In this document: positions 7,319-14,228 of the stretch, piece by piece
Layout: the number at the start of each line of letters is the position of its first letter
Position numbering within the stretch: position 1 is the stretch's first letter
From: an uncultured Bacteroidota bacterium
GTDB taxonomy: Bacteria > Bacteroidota > Bacteroidia > Flavobacteriales > Flavobacteriaceae
Assembly (NCBI GenBank): GCA_902560045.1
Contig: CACEKJ010000001.1
Location: 1-64,000, forward strand
Direction of reading: 5' to 3'
DNA length: 64,000 bases
The notes under the pieces: generated by a model
What the model saw: only the letters and a program-made list of their open reading frames with translations
Databases searched by the model: none
What the model was told of the DNA's origin: nothing
Position numbers and translations under genes: made by a program

Positions 7319-8023
7319 TTAATCTTGAATTTTTATTTTTTTATCTCCAACCACCAAAGCATTAAATACTTGACCTTCTTTTATAATAGCAGGCTTACCT
7401 TTAATAAGCAGTAACGGAGCAGCAACAACAGCACCAGCTGCAACAGCAACTCCTGTTTTTGATTGTCCAGCAAAATCATATTTTAAATTAACCGGTACTG
7501 ATTGACCGTCAACAGATTTTACAAAATCTACACTGAAAGATAACTTTCCCTTTGTTCCAGCTGCTTTTCTTTTAACCGAATTTGTAATGGTTCCGTTTAC
7601 CAATGTACCTTGTTTAACCAAAACATTTCCATCTATATCAGTAACGTCTGTTTGAACTCTTAATGAAATGACCTCACCAGTTTCAACTTTTCTACCACCT
7701 TTTTTGTCTGAAGAAATTGTTTCAGTCATAACAACAGCTATTCTAGTACCCGCGGTAAGCAAAACCGTTCCTGAATCGCCTTTTTTAGATGATTTTACGT
7801 CGCTAAATGTCATTCTCTCACCGTTTTCAAATGTGACTAGTAATACCTCACTTAAGTCAAGTGAAAAAGCAACAGAAAGACCTTGCTTCTTATATTTTAA
7901 AGTTGTATCAGAAATTTCTGTTATTTGAACATTTAATTCGGAACCGTCCTTTTTGATAATTTGATCTTGAGCATTGGTAATGAAACCAATTAGCATAAAA
8001 GATATAATTAATAATTTTTTCAT
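7319..8023 (-). CDS. Exported protein with VirB10-like barrel segment
   Basis: A 234-residue exported protein. The ATG at 8023 is preferred over a further upstream in-frame ATG because it directly starts a good signal peptide (MKKLLIISFMLIGFITNA-Q, mature Gln19). The region to residue ~75 is a small strand-rich domain (DQIIKKDGSELNVQITEISD). The second half reads VLLTAGTRIAVVMTETISSD, then GEVISLRVQTDVTDIDGNVL and KQGTLVNGTI. This is the rhythm of the VirB10/TrbI-type beta-barrel of type IV secretion proteins, but no other type IV genes are near. An Ala/Gly-rich stretch (GVAVAAGAVVAAPLLL) is the only later hydrophobic segment. The function is unknown. It ends at a strong hairpin terminator, so it is probably monocistronic. 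Confidence 0.75.
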   Translation of the reverse strand: MKKLLIISFMLIGFITNAQDQIIKKDGSELNVQITEISDTTLKYKKQGLSVAFSLDLSEVLLVTFENGERMTFSDVKSSKKGDSGTVLLTAGTRIAVVMTETISSDKKGGRKVETGEVISLRVQTDVTDIDGNVLVKQGTLVNGTITNSVKRKAAGTKGKLSFSVDFVKSVDGQSVPVNLKYDFAGQSKTGVAVAAGAVVAAPLLLIKGKPAIIKEGQVFNALVVGDKKIKIQD

Positions 8024-8149
8024 TTTCTTAATTTTTAGTTTGTTATGTTTATACAATATAGTCAATGAAAACAAAATATAAAAGCAATTAATTCTTATAT
8101 AAAAAAAATTAAGAGGGTTATAGCACTTATTTAAATGGTTGATTATGAA

Positions 8150-9535
8150 TTACTTTCCGATACAAAACTTAGAGAAGATATTGCCTAATATCTCGTCGTT
8201 TGAAATTTCACCAGTTAATTCACCTAGATAATAAATAGACTGTTTTATATCTATCGCTAATAAATCTGCTGAAACTTTATTATTAATAGCTGACTTAACC
8301 TTGTGAATTTCCTCATAGGTCTTATTTAACAAATCATAATGTCTTGAGTTTGATATTGTTGAATTATTTATTTGACTTGTCAGACTATTAATATGAGTTA
8401 TTATTTCTTCCTTTAGTGCTGAAATATTAATCTTGTTTTTTGCACTTATTGAAATTGGTTTAAATTTAGATAAACTATCTATTTCTACGTTTGATTTCTC
8501 ATCCTCTTTGTTTAGAACGAGAATTAATTTTTTTTCAGGAAACTCATCATTAATACCGTTAAGATAATCTATGTAATAATCCATATTTGACGAGTTTAAT
8601 TGCGAATAATCAATTAAGTAAATTATTATTTCAGCTTCCTTTATTTTTTTAAAGGTTCTTTCAATTCCAATACTCTCAATTTCATCTTTTGTAGATCTAA
8701 TCCCAGCAGTATCAATAAACCTACATATTACTCCGTTTAAATTTATTTGATCTTCAACAGTGTCTCTTGTTGTTCCTGGAATTGGACTGACAATTGCTCT
8801 TTCTTCATTCAATAAAGAATTTAAAAGAGTTGATTTGCCAGAGTTAGGTTCTCCAGCAATAACAACAGGAATACCATTTTTAATTACATTTCCTGTTTTA
8901 AATGAATCAATCAAAGTTTTGAGACTTAATGATATTCTATCCAATAAAGAAATTAATTCATTCATGTTAGCAAATTCTACATCTTCTTGTGAAAAATCAA
9001 GTTCTAATTCGATAAGAGATGCGAAATTGACTAATTCAGATCTAAGATCATTGATGTCATTTTTAAAACCACCCCTCATTTGATTCATTGCTAACGTGTG
9101 AGATGCTTTAGAATTACTAGAAATTAAATCAGCAACAGACTCAGCTTGACTTAAGTCCATTTTACCATTTAAAAAAGAACGCATCGTAAATTCACCTGCG
9201 TTGGCAATCCTACAATTTTTAGATAATAATAATTGAATTATCGATTGCTGAATAAATAAACTACCATGACAAGATATTTCAACTAAATCTTCTCCAGTAT
9301 AAGACTTAGGATTACGAAATACTGTAACTAAGACCTTATCAATTGTATTTTTTTTATCGTATATATATCCAAGTTGAACCTTACTGGATTGTTGATCTTT
9401 TAAACTCAATTTTTCTACACCTCGAAAAAAATTATCTACAATTTCTATGCTTTCTGGCCCAGAAATTCTAATAAGAGAAATTGCTCCTACTCCAGAGGGG
9501 GAAGCTAATGCAATTATGTTATCGTTATCTACCAA
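8150..9535 (-). CDS. mnmE: tRNA uridine-5-carboxymethylaminomethyl modification GTPase MnmE
   Basis: A 461-residue GTPase which with MnmG installs the cmnm5 group on the wobble uridine of several tRNAs. The N-terminal formyl-THF-binding domain spans about residues 1-120 (DNIIALASPSGVGAISLIRI). The G domain has the P-loop GEPNSGKST at 228-236, DTAGIR (switch II) and NKED (base recognition). The C-terminal helical domain ends in the diagnostic FCIGK, whose Cys is functionally important in the family. Translation starts at TTG (9535), inside the stop region of the upstream rhomboid gene (7-nt overlap), which implies coupling. Length is normal. Confidence 0.97.
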   Translation of the reverse strand: MVDNDNIIALASPSGVGAISLIRISGPESIEIVDNFFRGVEKLSLKDQQSSKVQLGYIYDKKNTIDKVLVTVFRNPKSYTGEDLVEISCHGSLFIQQSIIQLLLSKNCRIANAGEFTMRSFLNGKMDLSQAESVADLISSNSKASHTLAMNQMRGGFKNDINDLRSELVNFASLIELELDFSQEDVEFANMNELISLLDRISLSLKTLIDSFKTGNVIKNGIPVVIAGEPNSGKSTLLNSLLNEERAIVSPIPGTTRDTVEDQINLNGVICRFIDTAGIRSTKDEIESIGIERTFKKIKEAEIIIYLIDYSQLNSSNMDYYIDYLNGINDEFPEKKLILVLNKEDEKSNVEIDSLSKFKPISISAKNKINISALKEEIITHINSLTSQINNSTISNSRHYDLLNKTYEEIHKVKSAINNKVSADLLAIDIKQSIYYLGELTGEISNDEILGNIFSKFCIGK

Positions 9536-10194
9536 TTTCTACTAGTTTTAATGTAAAAATATACAATTGGTATCAATAGAACCGCTACTGTGAACATATT
9601 ATTAATTAATACAATTGGGGAAATAAGTAAAGTAGTAAAGAAACCAGCAATAGCTCCTCCCAAATGTGCTTCATGACCAATATTATCATTTCGTTTTTTC
9701 ATTGAATAAATTGAATAAAATAAATAACCAATTCCAAAAAGATAACCTGGCATTGGAATGATAAAAAAGAATAGCGTCATACTTGGGTTAAGTAATATAG
9801 ATGCATACACTATACCCATAACCGCGCCACTTGCGCCAACAGCGTTATAATTAAATTTGTTTTTATTTATCCTGTAAGTTAATATGTTACCAAATATTAG
9901 ACTTGCAAAATAAATAATCAAAAAATTCATTTCACCCACCCTGTAAATGACTGAATCAGCAAAAAAATAGAAAGTAAACATATTAACGATTAAGTGTGTA
10001 GTATCAACATGTAAAAACCCGGATGAAAGATATCTTATCCACTCACCTCTTTTTATGTAGGAAGGGTTGAATTTGTATTTGTTGAAAAAATTAATATCAT
10101 TAAAACCCTTGTATGAGAAATAAATATTTAGAATAATAAGAAGAATTGCTACAGAGTTCATAGATAATTTACTTAATCGTGTCAAATATAACAT
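9529..10194 (-). CDS. Rhomboid-family intramembrane serine protease
   Basis: A 221-residue protein with about six transmembrane helices. The catalytic dyad is visible: Ser122 in GASGAVMG and His177 in HEAHLGGAIAG, with the HLIVNMFTF helix upstream typical of the rhomboid oxyanion region. It would cleave transmembrane substrates within the inner membrane; the substrate is unknown. It is translated just upstream of mnmE with a 7-nt overlap. Its candidate -7 box TAAATTTG (10205-10212) interlocks with that of the divergent acyltransferase gene. Confidence 0.92.
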   Translation of the reverse strand: MLYLTRLSKLSMNSVAILLIILNIYFSYKGFNDINFFNKYKFNPSYIKRGEWIRYLSSGFLHVDTTHLIVNMFTFYFFADSVIYRVGEMNFLIIYFASLIFGNILTYRINKNKFNYNAVGASGAVMGIVYASILLNPSMTLFFFIIPMPGYLFGIGYLFYSIYSMKKRNDNIGHEAHLGGAIAGFFTTLLISPIVLINNMFTVAVLLIPIVYFYIKTSRNW

Positions 10195-10201
10195 ATATTT
10201 G
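10194..10201 (+). promoter_or_regulatory. Candidate -7 box TATATTTG for acyltransferase gene
   Basis: An exact TAnnTTTG match. Transcription would start near 10205, about 12 bases before the ATG at 10217. This argues against an in-frame TTG at 10199, which lies inside the box. No TTG -33 element is evident. Confidence 0.5.
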
Positions 10202-10204
10202 TCT

Positions 10205-10212
10205 CAAATTTA
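10205..10212 (-). promoter_or_regulatory. Candidate -7 box TAAATTTG for rhomboid-mnmE
   Basis: An exact TAnnTTTG match on the minus strand, ten bases upstream of the rhomboid ATG. It lies three bases from the opposing -7 box at 10194-10201, so RNA polymerase could not occupy both promoters at once. Confidence 0.5.
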
Positions 10213-10216
10213 TTTA

Positions 10217-11098
10217 ATGAATAGACTGGTATTCATCATTACTTACCCATTTATTTGGCTAATTTCTAAGCTGAACTTTTCGTCTATTTATATAGTTTCT
10301 GACCTTCTTTATTACCCTCTATATTACATCTTTTCGTACAGAAAAAAAGTGGTTAGAAAAAATCTAGAATTAGCATTTCCAAACAAATCCCTTAAAGAAA
10401 GAATAAAAATCGAAAAAAAGAACTTTAGAAACTTAACCGATATATTTTTAGAGACTTTTAAATCGACCAAGATGGAAGAGGATGAACTGAAGAAAAGATT
10501 TGTTTTTAAAAATCCTGAGGTTTTAGAAAAAATATATAATAATAAACAGGATGTTATTGTTATGTGCAGCCATTATTGTAGTTGGGAGTGGGTGTTTGGA
10601 GTAAGAAATATTACAAGTTTTAATATTAACGCTGTCTACAAGCAACTTTCAAATAAGTATTTTGATAAGTTGACAAAATCTAGAAGAAGTCAATATGGTG
10701 CAAACATGATCACAACAAAAGATACATTTAGGGAAATAAGTAGGTTGTCAAAGCTAGAGGGATTAAATTTTTATGGATTTGCATCAGATCAATCTCCAAA
10801 AAAGAGCAAAGCAGTATACTGGACTAATTTTTTAAACAATTATGTGCCGTTTCATATTGGAGCAGAGGTTATTGCAAAAAAATATAATATGGCATTAGTT
10901 TTTATGGATGTACAAAAAATTAAGAGGGGTTTTTATGAAGCTTCATTATCATTAATAACTGATAAACCTAATGACTTTAAAGACTATAAATTAACGGAAG
11001 AGTATATCAAACTAGTTGAAAAACAGGTTACAGAAAAACCGGAGTACTACACCTGGACTCATAAGAGATTTAAACACAGAAAAAATAAGGCTATTTAA
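10217..11098 (+). CDS. Lysophospholipid/lipid A acyltransferase (LpxL/HtrB family)
   Basis: A 293-residue membrane-anchored acyltransferase. One N-terminal hydrophobic segment is followed by the family catalytic box HYCSWEW (H-x4-E) near residue 120, and by a second conserved region around FASDQSPKKSKAVYW. LpxL-type enzymes add secondary acyl chains to lipid A precursors; Bacteroidota homologues may also serve other envelope lipids. I chose the ATG at 10217 because an in-frame TTG at 10199 overlaps a -7 box. Its last 8 bases overlap the end of glmM tail to tail. The exact substrate cannot be deduced. Confidence 0.9.
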   Translation: MNRLVFIITYPFIWLISKLNFSSIYIVSDLLYYPLYYIFSYRKKVVRKNLELAFPNKSLKERIKIEKKNFRNLTDIFLETFKSTKMEEDELKKRFVFKNPEVLEKIYNNKQDVIVMCSHYCSWEWVFGVRNITSFNINAVYKQLSNKYFDKLTKSRRSQYGANMITTKDTFREISRLSKLEGLNFYGFASDQSPKKSKAVYWTNFLNNYVPFHIGAEVIAKKYNMALVFMDVQKIKRGFYEASLSLITDKPNDFKDYKLTEEYIKLVEKQVTEKPEYYTWTHKRFKHRKNKAI

Positions 11099-12470
11099 TC
11101 ATATTGATTTCGTCAATAAACTTTGAAGATAACATATTAGCTTCTTCTTGAGATTTTGCTTCAGAATATACCCTAATTATTGGTTCTGTATTACTTTTTC
11201 GTAACTGAACCCATGAATTTTCAAAATCAATTTTTAAACCATCCTCATTGCTGATTTCTTGGTCAGAATATTTTTTCGAAATCTCATTTATTATTTTATC
11301 AACGTTAACAGTTTTATCAAGCATAATCTTATCCTTGCTCATAAAATAGCTGGGGTATTTTGACCTTAATTGAGAACATGAAATATTAAGATTAGATAAA
11401 TGACTTAAGAACAAAGCAATTCCAACCAATGCATCTCTACCATAATGTAGATCTGGAAGGATTATACCACCGTTTCCTTCACCACCAATAACAGCATTTT
11501 TTTTCTTCATTAACTCAACAACATTTACTTCCCCTACAGCACTAAAAAAATGATTACATCCATTTAAATCTGAAACATCTCTTAAAGCCCTAGATGAGCT
11601 TAAATTACTAACTGTATTACCAGGGTTGTGTTTTAAATAATAATCTGCACAGGCAACTAAAGTATATTCTTCACCAAAAACCTCACCATCTTCAGAAACA
11701 AATGCTAAACGATCAACATCAGGATCAACAACAATTCCTAAATCAGCAATCTCATTCACAACCAATTTGGATAAATCAGAAAGATTTTCCTTTAAGGGTT
11801 CAGGATTATGTGGGAACTCTCCGGTTGGATCACAATATAATTTAATGGTTTCAACTCCTAGTCTATCTAGTAATTTTGGAATTGCTATTCCACCAGTAGA
11901 ATTTACCGCATCAACAACTACTTTAAATTTTCTTCTTTTAATCGATTCTGAATCAATAAACGGTAATTTTAGTATTAAATCAATATGAGTATCAATATAA
12001 GAATCGTTAAATGTAACTGATCCTAAATTTATATTTTCATCAAAGGAAGGATTTGAATCTGCTATGTACATCAAATTTTTACCATCCTCTGCATTTATAA
12101 ACTCACCTTTATTATTCAGTAATTTTAACGCATTCCATTCTCTTGGGTTGTGACTTGCAGTAATTATAATACCTGCGTCAGCCTTTTCAATTGGAACGGC
12201 TATTTCGACGGTCGGCGTAGTGGAAAGCCCTAAACAAACAACGTCAAACCCCATTTTTGTTAGCGTTTCCAAAACTAATCCTTGAACCATTAATCCAGAA
12301 ACTCTAGCATCTCTTCCTACAACTATTTTATTTGATTTAACTCTATTTTCAGATTTAAGCCATAAGCCAAAAGACATAGTGTACAGAATAATATCATTCT
12401 TGGTTAGGTCTTCCCCTTCTCTATCTCCAATTGTACCTCTAATTCCTGAAATTGATTTTATTAATGGCAT
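11091..12470 (-). CDS. glmM: Phosphoglucosamine mutase (phosphohexomutase family)
   Basis: A 459-residue alpha-D-phosphohexomutase converting glucosamine-6-phosphate to glucosamine-1-phosphate, the route to UDP-GlcNAc. It opens MPLIKSISGIRGTIG. The catalytic phosphoserine is Ser106 in ITASHNPREWN, the metal-binding loop is DPDVDRLAF, the sugar-specificity loop is GGEGNGGII, and the phosphate-binding loop is RKSNTEPIIRVY. Gene identity rests on closeness to Bacteroidota GlmM proteins; another hexose phosphate could also be a substrate. The ATG at 12470 is preferred over an upstream TTG because that TTG lies inside an exact -7 box (12486-12493). Confidence 0.9.
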   Translation of the reverse strand: MPLIKSISGIRGTIGDREGEDLTKNDIILYTMSFGLWLKSENRVKSNKIVVGRDARVSGLMVQGLVLETLTKMGFDVVCLGLSTTPTVEIAVPIEKADAGIIITASHNPREWNALKLLNNKGEFINAEDGKNLMYIADSNPSFDENINLGSVTFNDSYIDTHIDLILKLPFIDSESIKRRKFKVVVDAVNSTGGIAIPKLLDRLGVETIKLYCDPTGEFPHNPEPLKENLSDLSKLVVNEIADLGIVVDPDVDRLAFVSEDGEVFGEEYTLVACADYYLKHNPGNTVSNLSSSRALRDVSDLNGCNHFFSAVGEVNVVELMKKKNAVIGGEGNGGIILPDLHYGRDALVGIALFLSHLSNLNISCSQLRSKYPSYFMSKDKIMLDKTVNVDKIINEISKKYSDQEISNEDGLKIDFENSWVQLRKSNTEPIIRVYSEAKSQEEANMLSSKFIDEINMIK

Positions 12471-12485
12471 TAAAATTGTTTTTTG

Positions 12486-12493
12486 CAAATATA
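12486..12493 (-). promoter_or_regulatory. Candidate -7 box TATATTTG for glmM
   Basis: An exact TAnnTTTG match on the minus strand, 15 bases upstream of the glmM ATG. It rules out the in-frame TTG at 12488 as a start if this promoter is used. No -33 TTG is seen at the usual distance. Confidence 0.5.
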
Positions 12494-12552
12494 CTTTTAT
12501 TTAAACTACAGTAAAATAATTTGAATTTGTAAATTCGGACAAAATATCAACA

Positions 12553-14223
12553 TTGAATAGAATCTTTAAAATTTTAATATTATTAATATTAATTACTTCT
12601 TGTAAGAAAAATAACCAGGGGGTAATTTCAGAAAATGCAATGGTTGTTTCCGCTAGATCAGAAGCAAGTCAAATTGGAATTGATATTTTAAAAAAAGGTG
12701 GTAATGCTTTTGACGCAATGGTAGCAACTGAGTTGGCTTTAGCTGTATGTTATCCATCAGCAGGAAATATTGGAGGTGGTGGTTTTATGATTTATAGAAA
12801 AAATGATGGTAAAGTTGGCGCATTAGACTACAGGGAAAAAGCTCCTAAAAAATCGTCAAGAGACATGTATCTTAACGATAAAGGAGAAATCATTGAAGGC
12901 TTGAGCATGATTGGAGGTTTATCAATTGGAGTCCCAGGCACGATTGCTGGAGTCTTTGAGGTTCATGACAAATTTGGAAGCCTTCCCATCGAAGAGCTAA
13001 TAAAACCTGCAATAGATCTTGCGAATAAAGGGGTTAATGTAACAAAAAAACAAAGCGAAAAAATAAACGAAAATCTTGAATACTTTAAGTTAGCAAACAA
13101 AGAACCCATTCTATTTAGCAACGGATTTAAAACCAATGATACAATTAAATACAAAAATTTAGCCTCCACATTAACCAGAATAATGTTAAACGGAAAGGAT
13201 GAGTTTTACAAGGGAGAAACTGCAAAAAAACTTGTTAAATATATACAGGAAAATGGCGGAATAATTTCCCTAAATGATTTAGAAGATTACAAACCTGTTT
13301 GGAGAGAACCTATAATTTTCAATTATGACAATTTAAAGATAATTTCTATGTCTCCTCCATCCAGTGGTGGAATATGTATCAGTCAAATTTTTAAAATGAT
13401 TGAGCCATATGATTTGAAATCTTACGGGCACAACTCACTTGATTACATAAAGCTATTAGTTGAAGCTGAAAGAAGGTCTTTCGCTGACAGAAGCCACTTT
13501 CTTGGGGATCCAGATTTTACCGATATACCCTTAAATGATATGTTAGATAAGGAATATTTAAAAGCAAGAATGGAAGATTTTTCATTTGACAAGCCAACTG
13601 ACTCTAACGAATTATCTCATGGTAATATCAATATTATAGAAAGTGATGAAACCACACACTATTCTATAGTTGACGAATTTGGAAACGCTATTGCTGCAAC
13701 GACAACTCTTAACGGTTCCTATGGATCTAAACTTTATTGTGAAGAGTTAGGTTTCTTTCTAAATAATGAAATGGATGACTTTTCCAGTAAACCAGGATTT
13801 CCAAACATGTATGGACTAATTGGAGGTGAAGCTAATAAAATTGAACCCGAAAAAAGAATGTTAAGTTCAATGACCCCTACAATTGTAGAAAAAAACAATA
13901 AACTCTTTATGACATTAGGTACACCAGGCGGATCAACAATAATCACTTCTGTAATACAAACTATACTTAATGTACATGAGTTTAAAATGGGCATGAATGA
14001 AGCAGTAAACTCTCCTAGATTTCATCATCAATGGATGCCTGATTCAATCAGAATTGAATCTAAAAGATTTGATAATAAAATAAAAAATGCATTGATAAAA
14101 TCTGGATATAAATTAAATGACAAGGGATCAATAGGAAGAGTTGACGGAATATTAATTAACTCACAAAACAAACTTGAAGGAGGAGCGGATAAAAGAGGTG
14201 ATGATACTGCTATTGGATATTAA
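12553..14223 (+). CDS. ggt: Gamma-glutamyltransferase (lipoprotein)
   Basis: A 556-residue Ntn-type enzyme that cleaves or transfers the gamma-glutamyl group of glutathione and related peptides. The lipobox ILITSC (Cys17) predicts a periplasmic lipoprotein. The N-terminal large-subunit region shows KKGGNAFDAMVATELAL and GNIGGGGFM. Autocleavage would occur before Thr367 in DETTHYSIVDEFGNA, giving the small subunit with its N-terminal nucleophile; GTPGGSTI follows later. Translation starts at TTG (12553), the only codon that gives a proper lipoprotein signal. It lies 5 bp upstream of uvrA and is likely the first gene of a ggt-uvrA-LOG operon. Confidence 0.93.
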   Translation: MNRIFKILILLILITSCKKNNQGVISENAMVVSARSEASQIGIDILKKGGNAFDAMVATELALAVCYPSAGNIGGGGFMIYRKNDGKVGALDYREKAPKKSSRDMYLNDKGEIIEGLSMIGGLSIGVPGTIAGVFEVHDKFGSLPIEELIKPAIDLANKGVNVTKKQSEKINENLEYFKLANKEPILFSNGFKTNDTIKYKNLASTLTRIMLNGKDEFYKGETAKKLVKYIQENGGIISLNDLEDYKPVWREPIIFNYDNLKIISMSPPSSGGICISQIFKMIEPYDLKSYGHNSLDYIKLLVEAERRSFADRSHFLGDPDFTDIPLNDMLDKEYLKARMEDFSFDKPTDSNELSHGNINIIESDETTHYSIVDEFGNAIAATTTLNGSYGSKLYCEELGFFLNNEMDDFSSKPGFPNMYGLIGGEANKIEPEKRMLSSMTPTIVEKNNKLFMTLGTPGGSTIITSVIQTILNVHEFKMGMNEAVNSPRFHHQWMPDSIRIESKRFDNKIKNALIKSGYKLNDKGSIGRVDGILINSQNKLEGGADKRGDDTAIGY

Positions 14224-14228
14224 AAATT

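Noticed and set aside
8072-8080. TATATTTTG upstream of the VirB10-like gene as a -7 box; the same 9-mer lies at 29332-29340 before the TlpA-like gene
   Set aside because: The spacing within the box is one base too long (TA-N3-TTTG). Two copies are suggestive but not enough to call promoters.
10199-10216. TTG start for the LpxL-like gene
   Set aside because: The TTG overlaps the -7 box TATATTTG, so it would not be in the transcript.
12471-12488. TTG start for glmM, six codons upstream
   Set aside because: The TTG lies inside an exact -7 promoter box; the ATG at 12470 matches the family start.
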